Shown here in pieces: positions 41,294-51,196 of a stretch of DNA of 64,000 bases. Below the pieces are notes generated by a model. That model was not told where the DNA came from. It worked only from the letters and a program-made list of their open reading frames with translations, and did not search any database. The stretch is from Saccharomycopsis phalli (lineage: Eukaryota > Ascomycota > Saccharomycetes > Ascoideales > Saccharomycopsidaceae). The stretch lies in NCBI GenBank assembly GCA_020342235.1, contig CP073213.1, forward strand, positions 2,086,501 to 2,150,500, read 5' to 3'. Each line of letters begins with the position of its first letter. Positions within the stretch are counted from its first letter, which is position 1. The position numbers were made by a program, and so were the translations under genes.

Positions 41294-43234
41294 ATGCTGA
41301 GTCGACGCGAGGAGATTGAGGCGAAGCGATTGAAGCTCCAGCGGCTCCGGCAGCAGCGGCAGCAGCGCGAGTTGCGCGAAAAGAGCCACGATCCGCTTTC
41401 GAGGTCGCCGGACAGGTTTTTGTCGCCGGACAGGTTGGTGTCGCTGGATAAGTTGATGTCTCCGGACAAGTTGATTGATGAGTTGATTTCTGATACTTCG
41501 CGGCAGAGTATTGATGTGGAGAAGCAGCCGACTGAAAAGTTTGGGTTGGAAAAGTTTGGACTGGAGAAGCAGCCGACTGAAAAGTTTGGGCTGGTGGAAA
41601 AGTCTGAGTTGGTGGAGAAACCAAAGTACGTGACTGTTGGCATTCAGACGGAAGATGGGTCCAAGAGCGAGGTGCGTGAGGTGTACGACAAGTCTGTACA
41701 GACGGATTTTCGGCTTCAGGCGGCGGAACTGAAGGCGGAAGAGGAGCGGAAGATGCTCCGTGACTTGGAACGGCGGATCCGGCTGGAGTTGGAAGTGCGT
41801 GATGAGAGAGATGAAAAGGAGAGTGGGAGTGAAGAGGAGAGTGAGGAGGAGGAGGAGGAGGAGGAGGAGAAGAAGAAGAAGGAGGAGAAGGAAGACGACA
41901 CTACTGGATTGCAGAACAAGCAGTCCGACTTCTTTGAATTACAATCCACCAACCCTCCTGACGACGCATTGGCAGGCTTTTTCCGCAACTCGTTCCGCTT
42001 GGTGAACCGCGCGCTCCAAGAAGACGACTCCCGGCTACTAAAAAACTACGGCGCCGTGGTGAGCGAAAACACCGTCCCTGAGGACGAGCCGGCGCATTTG
42101 GCACTTGTCGACGGCCGGAGCATCTTCAACGACAACTTCTGCGACCAGCGGTCGGTGAACGGCCTTGATTGGAGCGGGATCCACCGGGAGTTGGTGGTAG
42201 GAGCATACGGGGCCAGAGGGCAGGAGTCCGGCCGGGTGAACGAGTTCCACGATTCAGACAGCTTTGACCAGTCGGCAGTGCTAGTGTGGAACCTCAACTA
42301 CACCAGCAACTTGCCCGAGTACAAGTTCAAAGCCACCACCGAGATCGTGGCGGTGGCATTCAACCAGGAAAACCCGTGCTTGATCTACGGAGGCGGATAC
42401 AACGGCAAGGTGTTCTCCTGGGACACCCGAGTCGGCCGCGAAACTCCGAGCATGACCAGCGGCGAGTTCAACCACACGGGAGCAGTGTACTCGTTGAGGC
42501 ACCAGCGGGAACGGCGTACGAGCCACGACGCCAGCGTGCTCATCAGCTGCTCGACCGACGGCTCGCTCTGCTCATGGCCACCTTACAACATCAAGGCGCC
42601 CATTGGCAAGCCGATCCACTTGAAGCCGCCCGCGTCGCTCCTTTCCCGCTACGACGTGCTCACGCCCACGTGCTTGGCTCACAGCGTCGCTGGGCCGTTG
42701 GTCGGCTGTGAGGACGGCCGAATATACAAGTTGCGCGACTGGAACATCTACAACCCCAATGTCTCGGGCAAGTCGGCTGCGATCCAGAGCATCTTTGAGG
42801 GCCATCGGTATAGTCCCGTGACCAGCGTCGACTACCACCCGCTTGAGGAGTACGGCAGCTTGTTTCTCACCAGCGGCTTTGACTGGTCCATCAAGTTGTG
42901 GCGGAACGACATCGTGGCTGCCGACGACGAGCTCGTGCCGCCAGTGCTTGAAATCCCGCGCGACGACGCCGTCATGTGCGCCAAGTGGCGGCCAAACTCC
43001 ATAGGCCAGTTTGCAGCAGTCGGCGGCAGCGGCAGCTTGGAGTTGTTTGATCTTACCATCAGCACAGTGTCGCCAGTGGCTTCTCAGGGCGGCTCTGGGC
43101 CGTTGTTTAATGTGGTATTTGGCGACAGCGGAGGTATGGTGGCCACTGGTGGTGCTGACGGGCACGTGAATGTGTATAGGATTGAGGATCGTGGTGAGGT
43201 CGACGAGGAGAAGATGAAGAGTTTGGTGGGGTAG
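41294..43234 (+). CDS. PAC11: Cytoplasmic dynein intermediate chain
   Basis: A 646-residue dynein intermediate chain. Residues 1-30 form a charged N-terminal helix ([19 protein letters not shown]), the region that binds dynactin/NudE in the family. Two light-chain-binding QT motifs follow, TVGIQTED (near 116) and KSVQTDF (near 133), the arrangement that binds Dyn2 dimers in yeast Pac11. A Glu/Lys-rich acidic stretch (about 175-200) precedes a six- to seven-repeat WD40 domain (about 280-635) ending [17 protein letters not shown]. Residues 38-105 contain internal short repeats (SPDRLx[26 protein letters not shown]). It carries cargo and light chains on the dynein motor for spindle positioning. 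It is divergent from alpha-tubulin. Confidence 0.92.
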   Translation: MLSRREEIEAKRLKLQRLRQQRQQRELREKSHDPLSRSPDRFLSPDRLVSLDKLMSPDKLIDELISDTSRQSIDVEKQPTEKFGLEKFGLEKQPTEKFGLVEKSELVEKPKYVTVGIQTEDGSKSEVREVYDKSVQTDFRLQAAELKAEEERKMLRDLERRIRLELEVRDERDEKESGSEEESEEEEEEEEEKKKKEEKEDDTTGLQNKQSDFFELQSTNPPDDALAGFFRNSFRLVNRALQEDDSRLLKNYGAVVSENTVPEDEPAHLALVDGRSIFNDNFCDQRSVNGLDWSGIHRELVVGAYGARGQESGRVNEFHDSDSFDQSAVLVWNLNYTSNLPEYKFKATTEIVAVAFNQENPCLIYGGGYNGKVFSWDTRVGRETPSMTSGEFNHTGAVYSLRHQRERRTSHDASVLISCSTDGSLCSWPPYNIKAPIGKPIHLKPPASLLSRYDVLTPTCLAHSVAGPLVGCEDGRIYKLRDWNIYNPNVSGKSAAIQSIFEGHRYSPVTSVDYHPLEEYGSLFLTSGFDWSIKLWRNDIVAADDELVPPVLEIPRDDAVMCAKWRPNSIGQFAAVGGSGSLELFDLTISTVSPVASQGGSGPLFNVVFGDSGGMVATGGADGHVNVYRIEDRGEVDEEKMKSLVG

Positions 43235-43299
43235 GAGTACGGGTGCGTGTAGTGTAATAGTGGATGTAATGCGACGGAGAAAGTATTTATGAATTGATG

Positions 43300-43785
43300 T
43301 CATGTGGAACTGCTCAAATAGCGAGTATTGCATCTGAATAGTTTCATCTGGGAACCACTAAATAACTAAATATTGCATCAATTGAATGTCATGATGGAAC
43401 TGCGCAGGTATTGTGTGAATTGAATGTCATGGCAGAATCATCAATAGCGAGTATTGTATCAATTGGATATTATAGCGGAACTACTCAAATAGCTAAATAT
43501 TGCACCAATTGAATATGTCATGATGGGAACTACGCAAGCAAGTATTGTATCAATGGAATTATAGTAATGAGGAAACCACTCAAATAACTAAATATTGCAT
43601 CAATTGAATGACATGATGGGACTGCACAGGCAAATATTGTATCAATTGAATGATAGTAATGAGGAAACCACTCAAATAACTAAATATTGCATCAATTGAA
43701 TGACATGATGGGACTGCACAGGCAAATATTGTATCAATTGAATGATAGTAATGAGGAAACTACTCAAACACCTAAATATTGCCAA
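43300..43785. repeat. Minisatellite with 92-bp higher-order unit
   Basis: Two exact 92-bp copies (43569-43660, 43661-43752) plus the start of a third, preceded by about 250 bp of diverged copies. Each 92-mer comprises two related half-units of about 46 bp built on CTAAATATTGCATCAATTGA and CAAATATTGTATCAATTGAA. It lies just downstream of PAC11 and is non-coding. Confidence 0.9.
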
Positions 43786-43891
43786 CCATGCCCGCTTCTC
43801 AGATAAGGCAAAGCTTAAACTTATGATTCTACTCGTCGGCGCTGGTTGTTTCCCTTTTGCTACAGCACGTTAGAATCGCTGCCGTGCTAGT

Positions 43892-44118
43892 ATCCAGAGA
43901 GTGGCTCAAGACACCTCCAATATCCTAGGCAACAGCTCATTAATCCTCCAACGCCCATTAGTTTACATATTTAAAAGCTCTAGTCGAAAGTATTTCTATG
44001 TCGCAGAGTCTTGTTTCGACGACTACATAGAGCACCGCCCTCAGTCATGGACGGCAAAGTATAGATCTCCTCTGGGAGCCTGCTATAACTATCGGCTTAA
44101 TAAATATTATTATTATAT
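43892..44118 (+). mobile_element. LTR-like dispersed repeat, copy 2 (fossil)
   Basis: It aligns with 211-427 in the same orientation, sharing CACCTCCAAT, CCTAGGCAA, GACTACAT, TGGACGGCAAAGTATA, CTCCTCTGGGAGCCT and the final TTAATAAAT/TATTATTA tract. It is interpreted as an old solo LTR of the same family. It ends about 58 bp before the TSC13 start codon, so it now forms most of that gene's proximal promoter. Confidence 0.55.
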
Positions 44119-44175
44119 ATATTGCATCGATTCAACATACTCATGGCACGATCCGCCCATCACTCATAACCACAA

Positions 44176-45144
44176 ATGTCAACAGAAAAATGTGTTGCGC
44201 TCGACATCAGCATGAAGGTCACCGTCAAACCAAGATCAAAGACTATAAAACCGTACGAGCAATCCGACTTTGCAGCCGACGCCCCGCTCAAAGACTTGGT
44301 CCGCGAAATCGCAAAGCGCAGCAGACTCAATCCCAACAGAATCAGATTGACATATGTGGACGAAAAGGCAACGTCAAAACACGTCCCGTTTGACGTCTCC
44401 AAACCGCTTTCCGCCAGTTTGCTATCCACCAGCGACGTCACATTGTACGCCAAGGACTTGGGCCCGCAGATTCCATGGAAAACCGTGTTTTCCGTCGAGT
44501 ACTTTGGCCCGATTTTGACTCACACCTTGGTCTACTGGTACTACCGTGGACAGCACAATACCACCCAGACGATTTCGTTCTACCTTGTGTTGTTGCATTT
44601 CATCAAGCGGGAACTCGAAAATGAGTTTGTCCACAAATTCTCCAGCGCGACCATGCCGTTGTTCAACTTGTTCAAAAACTGCTTCCACTACTGGATATTG
44701 GCCGGCATCAATATCGCCTACTTCACCTACGCTCCAAAGTCATTGCCTGGGACCAATGTCCTGTTTCTTGAGCGTGTGTTGTTCCACACCAATGACAATT
44801 CACAGACCCTCAACTGCATTTTGATTGGCACGTGGGTGTTTTTCGAGGCATCCAACTTGATCACCCACTTGAACTTGAGTAGCCTAAGACCGGCAGGAAG
44901 CACAGTGAGAAAAATCCCAGTAGGCTACGGGTTTAATTGGGTCACATGCCCAAACTACTTCTTTGAGATCATGGCATGGTTGGCGTTTTGCCTCATCAAC
45001 GGCAACCCGTTTTCCTGGTTGTTTATCATTGTGGGGACGGTGCAAATGATAATCTGGGCCGTTGGCAAGCAAAAGAGATACATCAAGGAGTTTGGCCAAC
45101 AGTATCCAAAGAACCGCAAGATTCTCTTGCCATGTTTATTCTAG
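44176..45144 (+). CDS. TSC13: Very-long-chain enoyl-CoA reductase
   Basis: A 322-residue ER membrane enzyme of the steroid 5-alpha-reductase-like family, catalysing the last reduction step of very-long-chain fatty acid elongation. The N-terminal ubiquitin-like region (MKVTVKPRSKTIKPYEQSDF...RIRLTY) matches S. cerevisiae Tsc13 (MPITIKSRSKG...RIRLTY). Core motifs are KDLGPQIPWKTVFSVEYFGP, FVHKFSSATMPLFNLFKNCF followed by HYW, and PNYFFEIMAWLAF, with about six membrane spans and a C-terminal basic tail (RKILLPCLF; S. cerevisiae ends AFLIPFVF). The ATG at 44176 is given; the ATG at 44212 (MKVTVKPRSK) fits the family start better and may be the true one. Confidence 0.93.
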   Translation: MSTEKCVALDISMKVTVKPRSKTIKPYEQSDFAADAPLKDLVREIAKRSRLNPNRIRLTYVDEKATSKHVPFDVSKPLSASLLSTSDVTLYAKDLGPQIPWKTVFSVEYFGPILTHTLVYWYYRGQHNTTQTISFYLVLLHFIKRELENEFVHKFSSATMPLFNLFKNCFHYWILAGINIAYFTYAPKSLPGTNVLFLERVLFHTNDNSQTLNCILIGTWVFFEASNLITHLNLSSLRPAGSTVRKIPVGYGFNWVTCPNYFFEIMAWLAFCLINGNPFSWLFIIVGTVQMIIWAVGKQKRYIKEFGQQYPKNRKILLPCLF

Positions 45145-46832
45145 ATGTACGTAGCACCCTGCGTGGTTCTGGGTAAATGTATACACCTTGAGTCTATTCG
45201 TATGTCAGGAGTACCTTAAAGTAGGGTCTGGAGAAGGTACCACGTATCCCCATGCAAGCACCTTTAGGTGGTATGGTTTGTCTAATTTGACATATCCGCA
45301 AACTGCGCGGCGAAGCTCACGGAGTGCTGGAGGAATTTCTACATACTCTGGGCATCTGATCAACGCCGGCACTACTGCAATAGCATCGAAAACGATGTGC
45401 ATACCAGTGTCTTAACCCACCCTATGAAAACAAGCCTGGCGTTTTGGGGCACAGCGCACGCATGTACCAGCTGTATCAATAGCATGTGCAGCTTAGTAAT
45501 TGAATGTGCCCAGAAATGTGGGAAGCAGCAGTCCAGTCCCACTTGAGTCGACAGACGAGAGCTTATACTGCCGATCTTTTTCAATAATGGCCCCGATTGC
45601 TCCTCAGAAAAGCCAAGCAAATGTATCGTGATGCTATTATAACAGATTGCCACAGAAGACTAAGAGCCAATGTTTCATCATTCAATTAATGACTAGTTTT
45701 TCGTGTGCTGTTATCTGCTATGCACTAGGTCGCTTCTTTAGCAAAAAAAAAAAAAGGGTCTGATAGAAACTCTTGTCATTAATATTTTAATCTTGTATCC
45801 AGGTCCTGAGGAAAATCGTTCTTCAGCATAACCGTAACATGATCGAAACACTAGTACATTACAACAATGCGTTCCAGAAAGTTTGCTGACTTGGTGTCGG
45901 CATTTATGAATTTCGCTCAGGCCTGAAAGGGGACTGTCAAATTTTTTGCATTTAGTTTAGAATTGATAGACCTATGTATAATCGGAACACTCATAATCAC
46001 GTACGAAAAGATTCTCACGAGTAACATACAGATACGGATTATGGGTTAGTTGCGGATACCGTGAATAAAGCTACTCACCCATGGGCATAGAGTTTGTACA
46101 ATTGGTTAAAGAATGGGCGAAACAATCATCTGGCGCAGTATAACGAGTTGATTATGTTTACTTTGAGTATTGTGTTGATTATGTTTACTTTGAGAATTGT
46201 GTTGATTATGTTTACTTTGAGAATTGTGTCAAGTACGTTTACTATGGGAAATGAACAAATTACATTCACTTTGAGAAATAAGTGAATCCTGTTATACCTT
46301 CACGGCTGGCAATTGGCTGTTTTCAGCTTAATCTCAAGACGCTGTTGCCATACCATTGAAAATTCATTGAGAGTTACCACCCTCCCATATGTACCTTTTT
46401 CGTTCATAGTAATAATCTGGTTAATCCTCGACAAATCACATCTCTTGCAAATCACCCAACCGATAATCACCAAGTGAATGTCCCGATTTTCGAGTCAAGG
46501 CGTCGCAATGAGAAATATAAGCTGAATAACTCAATTACGGATACACTAGTATATGCAATGTTAATTATACTCGGGAAACTTTTCACTACTATTGGAATCG
46601 TACTCTTCAGGGTGATGGATTTAGAAATTTCATTGATTAAATCATTCAGGACCGATAATATCAGATAGTCTTGCATTATCTGGTGCCACCAAGTCTTTTG
46701 CAAGTCATGCATCGGAAGTATACCAAAGATGAGTGTTTAAGATACCTTTTACAATATGCACTTTTTTTGACATAAATTCAGCTTATACAACAAGACAGTC
46801 ATTTAGACTTGATGCTATTCATAGCAAGGTGA
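45145..46832. other. Spacer between TSC13 and the Cys-rich GPI gene
   Basis: 1.7 kb between convergent genes, with a poly-A run at about 45741-45753 and a 27-bp repeat at 46147-46282. The open frames present look incidental. Confidence 0.5.
46147..46282 (+). repeat. 27-bp tandem repeat
   Basis: Three near-exact copies of a 27-mer starting GTTGATTATGTTTACTTTGA (46147-46227) and two diverged ones. The unit is a multiple of three and the plus frame stays open as a repeated LIMFTLRIV, but there is no promoter, ATG context or non-repeat sequence to support a gene. Confidence 0.85.
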
Positions 46833-47645
46833 TTAATACAAAGCAAGCAATCCTGCAACAACGGCTGCTATTGACGCAAATGTAGCACCCGAAGTGAAAG
46901 CAATACCCTCGCCAGAGAAGACGGAAACGGCGGAGGTGGACTGGACAGTTGATTCTGGTTTGGATTCAACAGAAGGAGAAGCAGAAGGTTTAGAATTGAT
47001 GTCATTAACAGACGAGGCAGAGGCAGAAGACGAAACAGCAGACGAAGCAGCAGACGAGGCAGGAGAGGTATCAGAAGACGCAGCAGAAGAAGCAGCAGCA
47101 GGCGAACTTTCGGCTTGAGAACTTGGTTGAGAACTTGGTTGAGAACTTGATTGGGAACTTGGTTGGGAACTTGGTTGGGACAGGGGTGCTGGTGCTGATG
47201 ATGATGTTGGTACTGCTTCAGCATTGTTGGAGCTAGGCGCACCAGTAGAAGATGGTGCACACGAAGTACCCGTTGGAGCAGTTGGGTCATTGCAAGCCGC
47301 CAATGCAGCAGTCAACGACGGAAAGTAGTTGTCGTACAAACACCATCCGCAGTCCAAGCATCCAGGCAAGTATTTGTTAAAGTTGGAACCGTCAGAACAC
47401 ATGCAGTCTGTATCGTAAGAGCTTCCTTTGGCACAAGCTTGTGCAGCATAGATCAAGTACCCACAGTTGGCATGACATTCATATGGAACGTCGTCTCTCT
47501 TGTGGATCCCGGCTACCGCTTCCAAGAAGACATCAGGCAACGAGTTTCGTTTAGAGAACTCAACAAGGTCCCGGCTTGGTGCGGAGACAGCTTGGGCAGC
47601 AGAAATGAGAGCAGTAAGAGACAAGACAAATTTAGCACTAAACAT
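46833..47645 (-). CDS. GPI-anchored, cysteine-rich cell-wall protein
   Basis: A 270-residue predicted surface protein. It has a signal peptide (MFSAKFVLSLTALISAAQA), a region with a KR site (GIHKRDD) that could be cut by Kex2, then a compact cysteine-rich domain (about residues 55-115) including YECHANCGYLIYAAQAC, DTDCMCSDG and GCLDCGWCLYDNY. A Ser/Ala/Pro-rich stalk with SQPSSQ repeats follows, then a hydrophobic C-terminus (FASIAAVVAGLLALY) for GPI attachment. The cysteine pattern is not a standard CFEM domain; similar CLDCxWCLY domains occur in yeast GPI proteins of unknown function, as I recall. A TATATAAAG box lies about 45 bp upstream. The ATG at 47645 is chosen for the signal peptide. 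Confidence 0.8.
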   Translation of the reverse strand: MFSAKFVLSLTALISAAQAVSAPSRDLVEFSKRNSLPDVFLEAVAGIHKRDDVPYECHANCGYLIYAAQACAKGSSYDTDCMCSDGSNFNKYLPGCLDCGWCLYDNYFPSLTAALAACNDPTAPTGTSCAPSSTGAPSSNNAEAVPTSSSAPAPLSQPSSQPSSQSSSQPSSQPSSQAESSPAAASSAASSDTSPASSAASSAVSSSASASSVNDINSKPSASPSVESKPESTVQSTSAVSVFSGEGIAFTSGATFASIAAVVAGLLALY

Positions 47646-48362
47646 TGTTTGCAGGAGAATATATTGGTCTTCTTTTTGGCAGAAACGTCTCTTTATATAG
47701 CCCAATCCGGGGTTCCAATCTCTCAAAATCCTCATGGTCAATTCCGCTTTGGGTAGCTGCATGTGGTGTCATATAAAAACTCAGGGTGTGCTTTATGCCA
47801 GAGCTGTATTACTGTACTCGTACCGTATAGAGATTTTCTGAGACTCAATTCATCCAAGAAGATTAAGTAAACTTAATACTTTGAGAACTGATTTTTAGCA
47901 TTCTCTTTCCCAGCCAGTGTGCAACGGTGTCTGGTATTGTAATGAAAACTGTTATCAAAAAGATCAGTACATGGTTATGCATGAATCAGCACCTGGGGTA
48001 AATGAAGTAGTGCTATTGAGCATAAACAATCGCTTACAATTCTAAGGATAAGAGGCTACTCAAAACACCATAATCTGAATTATATTTCCATTATATTTTC
48101 ATTGATTCAATTAAACTGAGACGTGATGATACCAGGTTAGTTTCTGTTTTGACAAGCATTCAGTACAAATAGGATCAAGATTTAACTCAAACGGGGACGG
48201 ATCCAACTGCATCGGCAATTCATATCCATTAATTCACAGGGTGCGAAATAAATTATTTAGCGCAGATGTTATTCCTGATTCTTGGCATTTAAAGTATCCT
48301 CACCCCATCACAACTAATACACATATAAAAGTGCTGACTGTGATTTTGTTGCATTTTAAACA
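47646..48362. other. Divergent promoter between two GPI-protein genes
   Basis: 0.7 kb shared upstream region of two head-to-head cell-wall genes. TATATAAAG lies near 47695 (minus gene), and ACATATAAAAG near 48320, about 40 bp upstream of the plus gene. No other gene is seen. Confidence 0.6.
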
Positions 48363-48992
48363 ATGATTGGTTACTATTGGATTTCATCAGTCTTGCTATT
48401 GAGTTTAGTGAGTGCAGATAACTGGGCTACTTATCCTCAGGTTCCAAAAACAGCTAGTATCAATGGGTTTGCTGATCCTATTTATGACCAGCTCCCTAGT
48501 TGCGCAAAAGAATGTGTTAGGCGTGATACTGGAAATACTCCTTGTCCTTTCTGGGATACTGGATGCTTTTGCGTGATGCCTCAATGGGCCGGGCCTGTAG
48601 CAGAATGTTTTGCAAGTGCCTGTTCTGGTTCAGATGTCGACTCAGCTACTTCATTGGCAATTTCCTTGTGTGGGTCAGTGGGAGCAAAGACTTGGATGAT
48701 TCCTCCTGAAGCTTCTACTGCTGTCCAAAAGGCTGAAAACAATGCTGCTAGTGCCACTACCACTGGTACAACTAGTACCGCTACAAGTTCAAATAGTGCC
48801 ACCACCACAAGTGCAACTAATGCTTCGTCATCTGGCAGTCCAAGAGCCACCAGTAGTTCGTCTAATACCGCAAGGTCGTCTTCTGAGTCGTCACCTTCTT
48901 CCAGTAGCACTGCTTCTAAAAATAATGCTAAATCAGTAGGCATTGGTATGTTTGACATGTTTTTTATAGGATTGGTTTCTCTAATGGTTTAA
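48363..48992 (+). CDS. CFEM-domain GPI protein (Rbt5/Pga7/Pga10-like haem receptor)
   Basis: A 209-residue protein: signal peptide (MIGYYWISSVLLLSLVSA), one CFEM domain (about residues 25-105), Ser/Thr-rich stalk, and a C-terminal hydrophobic GPI signal (MFDMFFIGLVSLMV). The CFEM core INGFADPIYDQLPSCAKEC, CPFWDTGCFCVMPQWAGPV and the eight spaced cysteines match C. albicans Rbt5/Pga7/Csa2. The aspartate in CPFWDTGC is the family's axial haem ligand. Such proteins pass haem across the wall for uptake in low iron. Whether this one is a wall or membrane member is not clear. Confidence 0.9.
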   Translation: MIGYYWISSVLLLSLVSADNWATYPQVPKTASINGFADPIYDQLPSCAKECVRRDTGNTPCPFWDTGCFCVMPQWAGPVAECFASACSGSDVDSATSLAISLCGSVGAKTWMIPPEASTAVQKAENNAASATTTGTTSTATSSNSATTTSATNASSSGSPRATSSSSNTARSSSESSPSSSSTASKNNAKSVGIGMFDMFFIGLVSLMV

Positions 48993-49552
48993 CTAATTGG
49001 TAAAATTATTAGATTTGGGTTAGTAGCCGCGTTGTTAAGCACTGGGATATAATTATAATGTCCCAGTTATTTACATGAGTGAGCTGTATTACCTTTAGAT
49101 AGTGAATGAATAATTGTGTTTAGTTTAGAGTACAGCCCAAAAGTAAATAGAATTTAAAGAGTAATTGAATATATTGCTTAACAAAGCACTATGATCTCGC
49201 AATTGTCTCTATCAAATAGGTATTGTCGTGTTTCTTTTACTATATCGATATTCCAAATTTAAAACATTTCCTAAATTACTGACAGCAACCTGCTATATAT
49301 AATATAATAACTAATATGTGACTTAGTAAAACAAGTAGAAAGGCTATCTACTTATAATTATGTGAATAGGACGACTCGGCCGTACATTCTTTTTGGTAAT
49401 AGGGATAATACATGCGGGGCAGCCCTTATTGTCTTGGGCGGAAGATTCGGAAGGAAATAACAACGACAGGGATTTAGTGTTAGTAAGACAAATCAAATGT
49501 TACTGTATTATACAAGATATTAATATATTATTTGCAAGTTTATTTACATAGC
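48993..49552. other. Spacer between CFEM gene and antiporter
   Basis: 560 bp of AT-rich sequence between convergent genes. The sequence CGGCCGTACATTC at about 49378 is the only GC-rich patch. No gene is seen. Confidence 0.5.
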
Positions 49553-51196
49553 TCAAGCATCCTCTTTAGCCTCAACCGATGGGTTAGCAGAAGCAACCGA
49601 TTCTACCGCTGACTCTGGCTCTATAATGAAAAACATTAACAAGAACTGTAAGACAGAAGCAGCAAATGGCACGTATAATGCATGGTAGAACTTCTGATAT
49701 GTATCTTCCAATTTGACTGGGTCACATCGGTCAAATTCCAACACACCCAAGAGTGTAGAAGTAATGGCACTGGCAATACAGACACCTACTTGCCCAATTG
49801 TTTGGAACACACCTGTCACCAAGCCGTGCAAGTGCAACGGCGTGTGAGACATAATACCATTTAAATATACAAGGAAGTACAAGTTTGCGGCATATCCAGC
49901 AATGAAAAGCGGTATAAACTCAAATTTCCAGTAGCTGTTTGCACTCTTGTAATCGATTCTAGTCATCCAAATGGTGCTTCCTGTCATGAGGAAACCAGAA
50001 ATAAAAAGTGTGTTCTTGACGCCGACAACCGAGACGTAACGCGAACGGAAGATAATTGAGCCAAAGACCAATGCAGTAGCATGTGGAAGAAGCTTAACGC
50101 CAGCCATGATATAGCTATCCCCTTCAATGTACTGATGGTATTGAGTCAATGTGGCAATTATTCCGATAAAGGAAATATACAAGCTGAAAATACCAAAAAA
50201 CAATGGGAAGAAATTTGGAAGCTTGAAAATGATGGTAGGAAACAACAAATCCATCTTGGTTCTCCAATCAGCCTTCTCTTCTTGGATAGGAGTTTCTGGC
50301 AATACCGTATCCGTATCATCCTTGTCGCTCATAGTAGCATTCGCAATTTGCAAAGGGTGTCTCTTCTTATAAGTAGCAATATAAACGTTCTCCCATAAGA
50401 GGACTGCAACAATTAATACAAAACCAACCGGTATTGTGACGTACACTTTTGGAGAGTTCCATTTCTGACCAGCCTCAGTCAACCCCAAGATAACAAGAAG
50501 TAAGCCTGCGATTAAAGTAACCAAGCCAGGATAGTCTATATTCTTTATACTGAGGTTTAAGTGTCCCTGTGTTTTTTCAATTGGAATTAAAAAGAAGTAG
50601 AGCATGATTGAAAACACCATTGACGCGGAAAAGGTGAAGTAGAAAAGCCCTTTGTAGCCTATTTTGCTTTCATCAAAAGCACCTCCCAAGTCAATCCCGT
50701 AGCCAAAGCTTGCAGTCAAAACAATGTCAAAGAAACGAATAGCCTTCTCCAAAGCAGGTCCTTGAAAATAATTTCCAGTAATGGCGTACCCTGACGGAAG
50801 TAATGCTGCTCCAGAAATTCCTTGCAACGCTCTAAACACAATGATCACGTAAATGTTATCAACTGCCGCGGTGATCAAGGAAAAGATCCCCATGGTAAAA
50901 GTTCCCCAAAAAAAAACTAAGTGCACACCAAAAACATCAGCCATCTTACCAAGCATGATAATAAACGAGCCTAAGGTCAATGCGTAAGCAGAAATCACCC
51001 AACAAACAGTAGTAGAATCGACATGAAGATGCTCAGAGATGGACACAACAGAAATCAAGGCCCCAGTAACATTAAGATTGTCCAATGTTATAGCCAACAA
51101 AACAATCCCGTACACAAATGGCTTTGGACGGTATTTAGCTGGGACCAAAGTCCTGCCCTTATCCACACCGGTGTATAAAGTATTCCACAAGGTCAT
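49553..51196 (-). CDS. MFS drug:H+ antiporter, DHA2 family (Atr1/Amf1-like)
   Basis: A 547-residue transporter with about 14 membrane spans. It starts with TM1 containing LDNLNVTGALISVVSIS (family LDxTIVNVALP equivalent), followed by WVISAYALTLGSFIIMLGKM and ADVFG, VIIVFRALQGISGAALLPSG (motif B/C region) and a charged central loop (DKDDTDTVLPETPIQEEKAD). This layout matches fungal 14-spanner exporters such as Atr1 and its relatives, which move boron, aminotriazole or ammonium. The substrate is unknown. There is no regulatory evidence in the sequence. Confidence 0.88.
   Translation of the reverse strand: MTLWNTLYTGVDKGRTLVPAKYRPKPFVYGIVLLAITLDNLNVTGALISVVSISEHLHVDSTTVCWVISAYALTLGSFIIMLGKMADVFGVHLVFFWGTFTMGIFSLITAAVDNIYVIIVFRALQGISGAALLPSGYAITGNYFQGPALEKAIRFFDIVLTASFGYGIDLGGAFDESKIGYKGLFYFTFSASMVFSIMLYFFLIPIEKTQGHLNLSIKNIDYPGLVTLIAGLLLVILGLTEAGQKWNSPKVYVTIPVGFVLIVAVLLWENVYIATYKKRHPLQIANATMSDKDDTDTVLPETPIQEEKADWRTKMDLLFPTIIFKLPNFFPLFFGIFSLYISFIGIIATLTQYHQYIEGDSYIMAGVKLLPHATALVFGSIIFRSRYVSVVGVKNTLFISGFLMTGSTIWMTRIDYKSANSYWKFEFIPLFIAGYAANLYFLVYLNGIMSHTPLHLHGLVTGVFQTIGQVGVCIASAITSTLLGVLEFDRCDPVKLEDTYQKFYHALYVPFAASVLQFLLMFFIIEPESAVESVASANPSVEAKEDA

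Noticed and set aside
41203-41643. An N-terminal extension of alpha-tubulin on the minus strand.
   Set aside because: It is the antisense of the dynein intermediate chain N-terminus; [11 protein letters not shown] is the universal alpha-tubulin start.
31172-46282. CRISPR-like or phage-like arrays among the several tandem repeats.
   Set aside because: Units are contiguous without unique spacers and the genome is a yeast nuclear chromosome; these are ordinary mini- and microsatellites.
46094-46285. A small protein with LIMFTLRIV repeats.
   Set aside because: Explained by a 27-bp tandem repeat; no coding signal outside the repeat.
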